A stretch of DNA of 64,000 nt from Mesolinea sp040772305 (GTDB lineage: Bacteria; Chloroflexota; Anaerolineae; Anaerolineales; Anaerolineaceae): NCBI GenBank assembly GCA_040772305.1, contig JAXGYK010000001.1:930001-994000 (forward strand), in the 5' to 3' direction. The translations under genes were made by a program, and so were the position numbers. The notes under the pieces were generated by a model. The model ran no database searches. It saw only the letters and a list, made by a program, of their open reading frames with translations, and was not told where the DNA came from. Positions 22,288 through 30,347 of the stretch are shown here, one piece after another. The first letter of the stretch is position 1. The number at the start of each line of letters is the position of its first letter.

Positions 22288-23093
22288 ATAACGAAATGAA
22301 TAAAAATCAGATTGATACAATCCTCTCGCTTAATGGTGTTAAGAAGTATTTTGGTGCCTTGCATGCAGTAGAAGACGTGTCTTTTAATGTAGAAAGAGGA
22401 AAAATTGTTGCATTAATTGGGCCGAACGGGGCAGGTAAAACCACATTAATTAATTTAATAACCGGCTACTATAACGTAACTGCAGGATCGATCATTTTCA
22501 ACAATAAAAATATTACAAACTTTGCTGATTATAGAGTTTGCCAACTTGGGATCGGAAGGACATTTCAAAAGATTAAGTTATTTAAGAAAATTAGTGTTCT
22601 TGATAATGTGCTAATTGGAATGTACCTACACACAAATAGTGGGCCAATTAGCTGCATGCTGAACACGAAAAATAACCGAAAAGAAGAACATGCAGCTATT
22701 GAGCAAGCCATAGAATTATTATCATATATGGGTATTGAACAGTTTTGGGAATCCCCAGCCGAAGAACTCTCGTATGGAGACCAGAGGCGACTTGAGATTG
22801 CTAGGGCATTGGCAACCAAGCCGAAATTACTTCTTTTGGATGAACCGGTAGCAGGTATGAATCCAATAGAAAAAATGCAAATGATATCTTTGATCAGAGA
22901 TATCCAAAGTAAGGGAACAACTGTATTGTTAATTGAACATGATATGAAAATGGTAATGAGGCTTGCCGAAAAAGTAATCGTTGTTGATCATGGAGAAAAA
23001 ATTGCTGAAGGGACTCCTGAAAACATCCAAAACAATCAACAGGTCATTGAAGCTTATCTAGGAAGAGATGAGGCCAGAAATGTGTTTGCTTAG
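22284..23093 (+). CDS. ABC transporter ATP-binding protein, LivG type
   Basis: 269 residues. Walker A GPNGAGKTT, the LivG-specific segment GIGRTFQKIKLF, signature LSYGDQRRLEIARAL, Walker B LLLLDEPVAGMNP and switch His in LLIEHDMKMV. A first ATPase of the heterodimer. Confidence 0.92.
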   Translation: MNNEMNKNQIDTILSLNGVKKYFGALHAVEDVSFNVERGKIVALIGPNGAGKTTLINLITGYYNVTAGSIIFNNKNITNFADYRVCQLGIGRTFQKIKLFKKISVLDNVLIGMYLHTNSGPISCMLNTKNNRKEEHAAIEQAIELLSYMGIEQFWESPAEELSYGDQRRLEIARALATKPKLLLLDEPVAGMNPIEKMQMISLIRDIQSKGTTVLLIEHDMKMVMRLAEKVIVVDHGEKIAEGTPENIQNNQQVIEAYLGRDEARNVFA

Positions 23094-23790
23094 GATTGAA
23101 AACCTTACAGCTAGTTATGGAGCAATTAGAGCTGTTAATGGCATCTCGTTTGCAGCAAATGAAGGTGAAATTGTTGCTCTTATTGGCGCAAATGGAGCTG
23201 GAAAATCTACTACTCTCATGTCAATCTCGGGCATTATTCGCGAGAAAACTGGCAAAATTATTTTTAATGATCTCGAATTGCATAATATGTCTGCTCCATC
23301 AATTGCCGAATTAGGAATTATTCAAGTTCCCGAAGGACGCAGAGTATTTAGAAGTATGACCGTCTTAGAAAATTTGATGATGGGTAATTATATACATCGT
23401 AAAGAAAAGAACCACGAGGAATACCTTGAAATGGTATTTGAACTGTTTCCTCGTTTAAGTGAAAGATCAACACAGATTGCTGATACGCTAAGCGGTGGGG
23501 AACAGCAAATGCTGGCTATTGGTCGCGCCATGATGGCTAAGCCGAAGGTATTACTTTTGGATGAGCCGTCGTTAGGCTTAGCACCGGTGATAGTTGAACA
23601 GGTATTTGATGTAATAACAAAGATTCAAAAACAAGGTGTGACTATACTGCTGGTGGAGCAAAATGCCCGCCTCGCTTTAAGTCTAGCAGATAATGCCTAT
23701 GTGCTTGAAGTAGGTGAAATTGTGCTTCAAGGTAGAGGAAAAGACTTGCTAGAAAATGAAAGTGTTAAAGCTGCTTATCTTGGCGCATAG
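23080..23790 (+). CDS. ABC transporter ATP-binding protein, LivF type
   Basis: 236 residues, the usual LivF length. Walker A GANGAGKST, LivF-typical IIQVPEGRRVFRSMTVLENL, signature LSGGEQQMLAIGRAMM, Walker B LLLDEPSLGLAP. I place the start at ATG 23080, with a GAGG ribosome binding element just upstream; an ATG at 23068 is also in frame. Overlaps the LivG gene. Confidence 0.92.
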   Translation: MCLLRIENLTASYGAIRAVNGISFAANEGEIVALIGANGAGKSTTLMSISGIIREKTGKIIFNDLELHNMSAPSIAELGIIQVPEGRRVFRSMTVLENLMMGNYIHRKEKNHEEYLEMVFELFPRLSERSTQIADTLSGGEQQMLAIGRAMMAKPKVLLLDEPSLGLAPVIVEQVFDVITKIQKQGVTILLVEQNARLALSLADNAYVLEVGEIVLQGRGKDLLENESVKAAYLGA

Positions 23791-23838
23791 GAACAAAGTC
23801 AATAACACCCCAGTAATTTATTGAGAGGATTAGATTAA

Positions 23839-24873
23839 ATGAAGCAAATTGTTCTAACTGACATAAGTACACTCGAATTACAGGATGTAGAAATACCTCA
23901 GCCGAATGACACTGACGTGATTATCCGCACTGAACTAGCAGGCATATGTGGATCAGATATTCATTTCTATAAAAAGGAATATAGTGGAACCCAGTTTCCG
24001 CTAGTCCTGGGCCATGAAATCGTTGGTACGGTGTATTCACTCGGTGATAAAGTTGAAAATGTTACGATTGGCGATTTGGTCACTGTGGAGCCCGGGATTG
24101 GATGTGGACAGTGCCAGTACTGTGTCAGAGGAGATTATAACCTATGTCGTTCCCAGGACTTCATAGGAGGGCGCCCAGATTTTCCTGGAGGTTTTGCTCA
24201 ATATGTTCGGGTGCCATCGGACATGATAATACCTCTTCCTAAAATTATTAGTCTTAAAGAGGCATGTTTAGTCGAGCCGCTTGCTGTCGCTATGCATATC
24301 ATGGGCAGAGCCAATATTGAACAAGGAGACTCAGTATGTATCATCGGCTCTGGAGCAATCGGGTTATTGACATTATTGGCTGCTAAATTGGAAGGTGCAA
24401 CTCTTACTGTAATAAGCGATTTATCAGATGCTCGACTGGTTGTGGCTAAAAATTTGGGAGCAGATTACACAGTTAACGCTGAACAGGATCTTGACTTATG
24501 GGTCTCTGAAATTATTCCTAACGGAATAGATGTAGTCATTGATACAGCGAGTGTGGGTAATACTTTTTCTCAAGCTGTCCAAATAGTCAAGAGTGGTGGA
24601 CGTGTAGTGAACGTTGGAGAGGCGACCAAACCTGTTATCTTCGATCGTAATTTACTTGGGCGAGAGATAGAGATAACTGGGTCTCGTCAATACACACGAA
24701 AGGACTTTGATAGGGCCATCTCGTTGATTTCGTCAGGCAAGCTAGACATTTCGAAATTACCAACTCAAGTGCTTCCTATGACTAAGTATGAGGAAGCCTT
24801 CAAAATAGCGATCGAAGCACAGGACATTATTAAAGTTATGATTGCACCATTCGATAATCACGAGGTGAATTAA
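23839..24873 (+). CDS. Zinc-dependent medium-chain alcohol/polyol dehydrogenase
   Basis: 344 residues, sorbitol/threonine dehydrogenase type. Catalytic zinc ligands in CGSDIHFY and GHEIVG; structural zinc cluster CGQCQYCVRGDYNLC; Rossmann motif IIGSGAIGLL. It would oxidise a secondary hydroxyl of a polyol or sugar with NAD+, giving a ketose for the isomerase and kinase. The gene is preceded by a 48-bp gap after LivF with GAGAGGATTAG as a possible ribosome binding site. Confidence 0.87.
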   Translation: MKQIVLTDISTLELQDVEIPQPNDTDVIIRTELAGICGSDIHFYKKEYSGTQFPLVLGHEIVGTVYSLGDKVENVTIGDLVTVEPGIGCGQCQYCVRGDYNLCRSQDFIGGRPDFPGGFAQYVRVPSDMIIPLPKIISLKEACLVEPLAVAMHIMGRANIEQGDSVCIIGSGAIGLLTLLAAKLEGATLTVISDLSDARLVVAKNLGADYTVNAEQDLDLWVSEIIPNGIDVVIDTASVGNTFSQAVQIVKSGGRVVNVGEATKPVIFDRNLLGREIEITGSRQYTRKDFDRAISLISSGKLDISKLPTQVLPMTKYEEAFKIAIEAQDIIKVMIAPFDNHEVN

Positions 24874-24874
24874 A

Positions 24875-25744
24875 GTGAAATTCGGAATATTCTATGGGTA
24901 TTGGGAACGTAACTGGTCTGGCAATTATTTGCCTTTGATCGCTCGAGCAGCTAAGTGTGGATTTGACATTCTTGCAATATCGAGCGGATTTCTGGTTGAG
25001 AAACAAAAATCTGAATTATTAGACATCAAAAAATCTGCTGAGGATCATAACATTATCCTCCATGCTGGGTTTGCACCTGGCCCTCAGCATAATATTGCTT
25101 CTAGTGACTTAGATAGGGTTAACTATGCACTTAGTTATTATGCAAAAATTATGGAAGTCTTGGGTTTTCTCGGAATACCAATTCTTGGTGGGAGCCACTA
25201 TGCATGCTCACCTCAGGATGCGCAACATCCGCTTGACAAAATAGGGGACAGGGAACGCAGTATTACTAACATGCAAAAAATTGCAGATATGGCAGCAGAT
25301 CAGGGTATTACCTTAGCGATGGAGGTTGTTTGCAGATATGAGGGATATTTACTGAATACTGCAAAAGAAGGTGTGGAATTTGTTTCGGATATAGGTAAGG
25401 AGAATGTTGGATTGATGCTCGATACATTTCATATGAATATCGAAGAAGATAGTTTTTCGAGCGCAATTCATCAAGCTGGCAAACATTTATTGTATATGCA
25501 TACAGGAGAATGTAATAGACGCGTACCTGGTAGCGGACGTATCCCCTGGAACGAGATTTCTTATGCATTAAGAGACATAGGTTTTGATGGACCAGTTACT
25601 ATGGAGCCCTTTATTCTCCCTGGTGGCAATATTGCCAACGATTTAGGAATTTGGCGTGACCTGAGCGAGGGTGCCAATGAAGAAGAACTTGATTACATGG
25701 CTAAGCAAGGTCTCGCTTTCAGTAAATATGTTTTGGATAATTAG
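24875..25744 (+). CDS. Sugar phosphate isomerase/epimerase (xylose-isomerase-like TIM barrel)
   Basis: 289 residues. Metal and substrate motifs of the AP-endonuclease-2/xylose isomerase-like barrel: MEVVCRYEGYLLNTA, VGLMLDTFHMNIEE, LLYMHTGECNRRVPGSG and VTMEPF. Close relatives include tagatose/psicose 3-epimerases and IolE-type proteins. It is likely to shift the carbonyl group or configuration of the ketose. GTG start two bases after the dehydrogenase stop. Last gene of the island operon. Confidence 0.85.
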   Translation: MKFGIFYGYWERNWSGNYLPLIARAAKCGFDILAISSGFLVEKQKSELLDIKKSAEDHNIILHAGFAPGPQHNIASSDLDRVNYALSYYAKIMEVLGFLGIPILGGSHYACSPQDAQHPLDKIGDRERSITNMQKIADMAADQGITLAMEVVCRYEGYLLNTAKEGVEFVSDIGKENVGLMLDTFHMNIEEDSFSSAIHQAGKHLLYMHTGECNRRVPGSGRIPWNEISYALRDIGFDGPVTMEPFILPGGNIANDLGIWRDLSEGANEEELDYMAKQGLAFSKYVLDN

Positions 25745-25825
25745 GGGAAGGAGATTATAGCTACAGTTCCACTTAATTGATTTGATTTTATTTACAACTT
25801 TCATAATACTTAGATTAGGAGCTTT

Positions 25826-25942
25826 TTAGTTGATTTGTGCGGCGAGGGTACACCCGGTAACATCTCGAACCCGGTAGTTAAGGTTGCCAGCGCTGATGGT
25901 ACTTGGGGGGGCGCCCCCTGGGAGAGTAGGTCATTGCCAAGG
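25826..25942 (+). pseudogene. 5S rRNA, copy 2 (5' strand of helix I lost)
   Basis: From 25831 it matches copy 1 with only two substitutions. Upstream of that point the sequence is unrelated (TTTTTAGT instead of CTCTTGGT), so helix I would contain mismatches and no rRNA promoter or processing context exists. It is probably not a functional 5S gene but the scar of the event that placed the island. Expression from the island operon's read-through is possible. Confidence 0.8.
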
Positions 25943-25980
25943 GACTTTTTCGTTTAAATCCAAGCCCCGTAAGGGGCTTT
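25831..25980 (+). repeat. 150-bp direct repeat, right copy
   Basis: Second copy of 14390-14539, two mismatches in 150. Ends exactly at the terminator stem; the following bases (GTAGTTTAAA) differ from those after copy 1. Confidence 0.95.
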
Positions 25981-25984
25981 GTAG
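25962..25984 (+). terminator. Terminator copy 2 at island end
   Basis: Same AAGCCCC-GTAA-GGGGCTT hairpin as after the rRNA operon; it would also stop transcription leaving the island's catabolic operon. Confidence 0.75.
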
Positions 25985-26040
25985 TTTAAAAAGGTGGATG
26001 CCTCGGGATTAATAAACTGAAAGACTTGCTGCCTTGCAGC

Positions 26041-26382
26041 TTAAAGTGTGATTACATTCGCCGCTGCTTGCATTGCTCCCAAAATCTCCGGCATTCCCCG
26101 CACATTCCCGACCTTTACTTTGTCCAGCAGTCCGAAGTAGTCGAGGCAAGTTTGGCAGACGATTAATTCTACTCCCGTATCAGACAAAGCACGGAGCTGT
26201 TCAATGACGAGCGAGCCCTCACAGACCAGCTTGACGCCTTGGGTGTAAAAGAGAATTGCTCCGGGGAGCTGCTGGGACTGGCGCAGCAAGAGCAAATACT
26301 TGGCGACCAGGATCTGCTGTAAGCCCTCTGGTTGGGAACCTAATCCATTATCTGTAAAGAGCAAGACTGTGTTTTTGTCCAT
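26041..26382 (-). CDS. DsrE-family protein (YedF C-terminal domain type)
   Basis: 113 residues, a single DsrE/DsrF-like domain. It opens KNTVLLFTDNGLGSQPEGLQ, has LPGAILFYTQGVKLVCEGS in the middle and the Cys-containing motif CQTCLDYFGLLDKVKVG, which matches the C-terminal half of YedF-like selenium/sulfur-handling proteins. The usual N-terminal TusA-like domain is missing. Members carry or sense persulfide sulfur through the conserved cysteines. It is transcribed alone from a promoter containing a palindrome. Confidence 0.75.
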   Translation of the reverse strand: MDKNTVLLFTDNGLGSQPEGLQQILVAKYLLLLRQSQQLPGAILFYTQGVKLVCEGSLVIEQLRALSDTGVELIVCQTCLDYFGLLDKVKVGNVRGMPEILGAMQAAANVITL

Positions 26383-26407
26383 GATTTCACTCCTCGGAAC
26401 ATCTCAA

Positions 26408-26430
26408 ACTAAGTATCCATTATACTTAGT
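26408..26430 (-). promoter_or_regulatory. Operator-like palindrome over the -10 box of the DsrE-like gene
   Basis: Perfect inverted repeat ACTAAGTAT / ATACTTAGT with a 5-bp centre. On the minus strand the centre includes TATAAT, about 30 bp before the start codon, so a repressor bound here would cover the -10 box. Confidence 0.6.
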
Positions 26431-26715
26431 CTATAGTTATGGCTTCATGGATTGACCTAGGCTGCATTCAAAAGCAAGGAAAAACATCTTAATAGGATTG
26501 GGCGGAGCAATAGTCTCCAACAAAAGCTGGCTTAGAGTGCAGAAACAGGAGGGAGTAAATCGTACAGCGCTAGTTTCTAAAAGTTTGGTAATTAAAGCGA
26601 ATGAGTGCTGTAAACAGGCGGAGAGGAACAGTTTAGTTTATTGAGGTCTTTTCTTAGAGATTAATAATATAAAATGGGCTAGAATTAGTAAAAGATCTAG
26701 AGGAAAGAGGTAAAA
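26431..26715. other. Upstream region of the rubrerythrin gene
   Basis: 285 bp without a gene. A TTGAGG at about 26640 followed after a normal spacer by ATAATATAAAAT could serve as promoter; the AGAGGAAAGAGG stretch just before 26716 is the ribosome binding site. No OxyR/PerR box could be recognised with confidence. Confidence 0.4.
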
Positions 26716-27297
26716 ATGGATTTTAAGGACTCGAAGACATATCAAAATTTAGTCAATTCTTTTGCTGGAGAATCACAGGCACGCAATCGATACACGTTTT
26801 ATGCTGAGGTAGCTGAAAAAGAAGGCTTACTGCATGTCGCAGCAATCTTTACCGAAACAGCCGATAACGAAGGTGAACATGCCAAGGTGTTCTTCGATCA
26901 TATCGTGCGCAAATTAGGCTCTGTAACCATTAATGTACATGCAGACTATCCGGCATCGGTAGGCTCTACCTGGGAAAACCTGGAAGCCGCAGCAGCAGGC
27001 GAACATGAGGAATTTACCCTGCTGTACAAAACAGCCGAAGAGGTAGCACGGGAAGAAGGATACGAGGATATCGCTGAATCCTTCGAAGAAATTGCTGAGG
27101 TTGAGGAACAGCATTATGCACGTTACAAGGCCCTGGCAGCGGTTGTGAAAGATGGAAAGTTTTTCACCAGGGAGCATAAAGTTTACTGGAAATGTCGTAA
27201 CTGTGGTTATGTCCACGAGGGCAAGGAAGCTCCCAAGGTTTGCCCTGCCTGCAAACATGCACAAAAGTACTTTGAAGTAACCTGTTTTGAACACTAA
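26716..27297 (+). CDS. rbr: Rubrerythrin
   Basis: 193 residues, classical two-domain rubrerythrin that reduces hydrogen peroxide in anaerobes. The N-terminal four-helix bundle supplies di-iron ligands in FAGESQARNRYTFY, ETADNEGEHAKVFF and EIAEVEEQHYARY; the C-terminal rubredoxin domain has two CxxC pairs (CRNCGYVHEG and CPACKHAQKYF) for one iron. Its presence supports an anaerobic lifestyle. Strong ribosome binding site and its own terminator indicate a single-gene unit. Confidence 0.95.
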   Translation: MDFKDSKTYQNLVNSFAGESQARNRYTFYAEVAEKEGLLHVAAIFTETADNEGEHAKVFFDHIVRKLGSVTINVHADYPASVGSTWENLEAAAAGEHEEFTLLYKTAEEVAREEGYEDIAESFEEIAEVEEQHYARYKALAAVVKDGKFFTREHKVYWKCRNCGYVHEGKEAPKVCPACKHAQKYFEVTCFEH

Positions 27298-27310
27298 AAA
27301 CTAATGAGGA

Positions 27311-27343
27311 AAACAGGCTGAACACCACAGCCTGTTTTTATTT
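27311..27343 (+). terminator. Terminator after rubrerythrin
   Basis: Stem AAACAGGCTG / CAGCCTGTTT with a 7-nt loop followed by TTATTT. Confidence 0.85.
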
Positions 27344-27483
27344 AAGTACCGTTTTGGCTAATGCTCCTAGGCTTCAGCTGATGCTGGTTCCTGCAGAGTA
27401 GCGCCTACCTTTTTAAGGAGGAGTTAAGTGAGTATTGGCTTCTTTTTGGATCTGCTAATCGGGCGCAAGGTACTTTTCTTGCC

Positions 27484-28374
27484 CTATTGGGATGCTGCTC
27501 TGACGGCCAGGCCAATAAAATCCAAAAGATCATTGGGAAGCACAGCTCCTGCCCAGCCGCGCTGCTCCAATGCCAAAAGGCCAGCCTTGGCATGCAGCCA
27601 CACGCCAGAAATTGCTGCAGAAGCAGGATGTACATTCTGGGCAAGCAAGCCTGTAATAAGGCCGGCAAGTACATCTCCACTGCCCCCATGCGCCAATGCC
27701 GAGCTGGAAACCTCGCTTTGGTATAGGTTGCCTTCCGGAGTGGCAACCAGGGTGTTTGCTCCCTTTAAAACAAGGGTAACCCCTTTACTGAGAGCAAAGT
27801 TTCGCGCCAGTTCTTCACGATTAGCGAGTACATCCTCAATATCAAGACCAGTCAAAGCCGCCATCTCCCCAGCGTGGGGAGTTAGCAGGCTTTGGTCAGG
27901 CAGATGTTCCCTATCGGATAGTTTTTTGGCCAGCAAACGCAGCGCATCAGCATCCAGAACAGTAGGCGGAAGATTCGCTAAGCTAAGCCAGGTGTCCAAG
28001 ATCGCTGTTGCTCCAGCTCCCTGGCCTAAGCCTGGGCCAATCAAGAGTGCGGTTTTGCGCTCCAGCAGTGCTCCCAAGGACAGGGCAGCCTGCGGGGCTA
28101 AATTTCCCTGGGAGTCTTGAGGTAACAGTTCCCAAATGGCAGCAGGGAGCACTCCGGCGAGGGCTGGATGCAGACAAGCGGGAACACCCATGTATACCAG
28201 GCCTGCCCCGGCGCGCAGCGCTGCTGAACCAGCCAGGTATGCCGCACCAGTGTAGCGTTGGCTGCCCGTTATAAGTAAGGCAGCACCAAAATCGCCTTTG
28301 TGACCTTGGTCGGAACGTTGGGGCAGGAGGGCTTTTACAAGTGCAGGAGTGATACTGATGGGATCTGTTGCCAT
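27484..28374 (-). CDS. nnrD: ADP/ATP-dependent NAD(P)H-hydrate dehydratase
   Basis: 296 residues, ribokinase-like fold. It repairs hydrated NAD(P)H. Evidence: HKGDFGAALLITGSQRYTGAAYLAG near the start, LLIGPGLGQG, LTPHAGEMAALTG, VTLVLKGANTLVA and the C-terminal catalytic GGSGDVLAGLITGLLAQ. It is the dehydratase domain alone; the epimerase domain with which it is often fused is absent. No neighbouring gene on the same strand. Confidence 0.9.
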   Translation of the reverse strand: MATDPISITPALVKALLPQRSDQGHKGDFGAALLITGSQRYTGAAYLAGSAALRAGAGLVYMGVPACLHPALAGVLPAAIWELLPQDSQGNLAPQAALSLGALLERKTALLIGPGLGQGAGATAILDTWLSLANLPPTVLDADALRLLAKKLSDREHLPDQSLLTPHAGEMAALTGLDIEDVLANREELARNFALSKGVTLVLKGANTLVATPEGNLYQSEVSSSALAHGGSGDVLAGLITGLLAQNVHPASAAISGVWLHAKAGLLALEQRGWAGAVLPNDLLDFIGLAVRAASQ

Positions 28375-28513
28375 AAAAATATCTTACCATTACTGCTGGA
28401 CGGCAGGCGTGTATTCTTAGCTTTCAATAAAGTGAAGAGAAGCTGAAACTAAGAATTGTAGTAAGAAGCTAGAAAAAAGCCTCAGAAAGGCATCAGAAAC
28501 TCTCGTTTTTTAA
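28375..28513. other. Short divergent intergenic region
   Basis: Separates the divergent nnrD and ATP synthase operons. Nothing beyond the ATP synthase promoter at 28514 was recognised. Confidence 0.4.
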
Positions 28514-28542
28514 TTGACAACATCTATTTTCTCCGGCATAAT
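28514..28542 (+). promoter_or_regulatory. ATP synthase operon promoter
   Basis: TTGACA at 28514-28519, 17-bp spacer, CATAAT at 28537-28542. The expected start site lies about 50 bp before the atpD start codon. It is the only strong promoter visible for the ten-gene operon. Confidence 0.75.
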
Positions 28543-28598
28543 TACATGTCGGATCGGTGGCGTTTTGCTGCTTCTAGATCATAAATCAGGAAAATAAT

Positions 28599-30062
28599 TT
28601 GGAACATACGCATAAGCACAGCAATGAACAGGGAGTAATCAGCCGCCTCGTGGGTGTGGTAGTTGATGTCGACTTTGATTCGGGAGATTTGCCCTCCATC
28701 CATAACGCTCTCAAAGTAAAGCGCAGTCATGGCGGCGACCTTATTTTGGAAATATTGGAGCATGTTGGTCCCAATACAGTGAGGGCTATTGCGATGGGCA
28801 GTACGGCTGGATTACGGCGTGGTTTGCCTGTGATAGATACTGGCGAACCGATTCTTGTTCCCGTGGGTCCTAAAACACTGGGACGTCTCTTTAATGTTTT
28901 AGGTGAACCTATTGATGCGCGTGGACCGGTAGAGGCAGCAGACCTCATGCCTATTCACCGCACGCCGCCTCCCTTAGACGCGCAAGTAGTAACCCGCGAG
29001 ATCATTAGTACCGGCATCAAAGCCATTGACTTGCTGACGCCTTACCCCAAGGGTGGAAAAGTAGGATTGTTTGGCGGAGCCGGAGTCGGCAAAAGCGTGT
29101 TGATGCTGGAGCTGATGCATAACACTATCACGAAAAGCTCAGGCATTGTGCTTTTTGCCGGTGTAGGCGAACGCAGCCGCGAAGGTAACGACATGTGGCT
29201 GGATATGAACACCACCGGCCTCATCGATAACACCATCATGGTCTTCGGCCAGATGAACGAACCCCCGGGTGCTCGCCTGCGTACCCCCTTCACCGCGCTA
29301 ACAATGGCCGAGTACTTTCGAGACGAAGAAAAGCGCCCTGTGCTCGTCTTCATTGATAATATTTATCGTTTTATCCAGGCGGGATCAGAAGTTTCTGCTC
29401 TGCTTGGGCGGCTGCCCAGTGAAATGGGTTACCAAAGCACGCTTGATTCCGAAATGGGGCTCTTACAGGAGCGTATTACCTCAACGGCAAATGGAAGCAT
29501 CACCTCTGTGCAGGCGGTTTATATTCCCGCGGATGATGTAACCGATCCGGCTGTTGCGGCAACCTTTTCGCACCTGGAGGTAAGCACTGTGCTTAGCCGC
29601 AGGCAGGTTGCCCTAGGCCTCTACCCCGCTGTTGATCCTTTGCAGTCTACCTCCAGCCTGCTTACTCCGCAGGTTGTGGGCAAAGAGCACTACGATGTAG
29701 CTATGCAAGTGCGGGCAATGCTGGCACGCTATGAGGAATTGCAGGATCTTATTGCAATTTTGGGTATGGAAGAGCTTTCGTTGAGCGACCAACAAATAGT
29801 GATTCGAGCACGGCGGGTGCAACGCTTCCTTACGCAACCCTTTGCTGTTGCCGAAGCTTTTTCGGGCAAGAAGGGTGTGTTTGTTCCGGTAAAGGAAACC
29901 ATAAGAGGTTTTAAAGAAATCCTTGAGGGCAAACACGACCATGTTCCCGAGCAGGCATTTTATATGGCTGGGACCATTGAAGATGTATTGGCACAGGCTG
30001 AAACGATGAACCTGCCCGAAGAGGAAGAAACAGGCGCTATCATCGAAGAAAGCTTGGAGTAA
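28599..30062 (+). CDS. atpD: N-type ATP synthase subunit beta
   Basis: 487-residue catalytic subunit of F1. Walker A GGAGVGKS at residues 159-166, GERSREGNDMW after it, Walker B VLVFIDNIYRF, and the RLPSEMGYQSTL and YIPADDVTDPA segments typical of beta. TTG start after AGGAAAAT. Being first in the operon (beta, epsilon, then membrane genes, then alpha and gamma) is the diagnostic order of N-type ATPases, a laterally spread second form of F-ATPase that lacks a separate delta gene. Confidence 0.95.
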   Translation: MEHTHKHSNEQGVISRLVGVVVDVDFDSGDLPSIHNALKVKRSHGGDLILEILEHVGPNTVRAIAMGSTAGLRRGLPVIDTGEPILVPVGPKTLGRLFNVLGEPIDARGPVEAADLMPIHRTPPPLDAQVVTREIISTGIKAIDLLTPYPKGGKVGLFGGAGVGKSVLMLELMHNTITKSSGIVLFAGVGERSREGNDMWLDMNTTGLIDNTIMVFGQMNEPPGARLRTPFTALTMAEYFRDEEKRPVLVFIDNIYRFIQAGSEVSALLGRLPSEMGYQSTLDSEMGLLQERITSTANGSITSVQAVYIPADDVTDPAVAATFSHLEVSTVLSRRQVALGLYPAVDPLQSTSSLLTPQVVGKEHYDVAMQVRAMLARYEELQDLIAILGMEELSLSDQQIVIRARRVQRFLTQPFAVAEAFSGKKGVFVPVKETIRGFKEILEGKHDHVPEQAFYMAGTIEDVLAQAETMNLPEEEETGAIIEESLE

Positions 30063-30074
30063 GAAAGGTATATT

Positions 30075-30347
30075 ATGAGTCGCGTAAGCAGCAAAGCCAA
30101 GCTTCAGGTTCAGGTTTTGGCTGTGAGTGGCACTACATTGCAACTGGAGGGTGTAACCCGGATGCAGGTACTGCTGGAGGATGGTTCCTGGCTTGGGATT
30201 CGCCCAGGGCATGCAGCGCTGATCTCGGCGACGCGTGATGGCAACCTGAAATACAGCGACGATGATGAGGAAGAGCACATGGTATATGTCAAATCGGGCA
30301 TCCTCACCTTGCGCGATAATGTCGTTCGGATTTTGACGACACATTAA
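30075..30347 (+). CDS. atpC: N-type ATP synthase subunit epsilon
   Basis: 90 residues, the short epsilon form consisting of the N-terminal beta-sandwich (QVLAVSGTTLQLEGVTRMQV, GWLG-like LGIRPGHAALIS). The C-terminal helical hairpin that inhibits ATP hydrolysis in ordinary F-ATPases is missing, which fits an enzyme that may run as an ion pump. ATG preceded by AGAAAGG; overlaps the next gene at TAATG. Confidence 0.88.
   Translation: MSRVSSKAKLQVQVLAVSGTTLQLEGVTRMQVLLEDGSWLGIRPGHAALISATRDGNLKYSDDDEEEHMVYVKSGILTLRDNVVRILTTH

Larger units (their letters stand above)
14390..25980. mobile_element. Putative catabolic genomic island between duplicated 5S genes
   Basis: The segment between the two 150-bp repeats holds ten genes for regulation, uptake and breakdown of a small carbon compound. 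It is visibly richer in A/T than the genes on either side. The left repeat joins a complete 5S start to foreign downstream sequence; the right repeat joins foreign upstream sequence to the sequence that continues into the chromosome. This is the arrangement expected if a circular DNA carrying a 5S fragment recombined into the chromosomal 5S gene. No integrase, transposase or replication gene is visible inside, so how it moved is unknown, and a local duplication is an alternative. Confidence 0.6.

Noticed and set aside
14544..25830. Integrase, relaxase or plasmid replication gene in the island
   Set aside because: All genes between the repeats were accounted for and none is a mobility gene, so the island cannot be called an integrative element on gene content.
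27428..28120. A 230-codon plus-strand frame with a good AAGGAGG before a GTG
   Set aside because: It is antisense to nnrD, whose conserved motifs fix the true frame; the product is Ser/Arg/Ala-rich without domain features. The Shine-Dalgarno-like sequence is probably chance.
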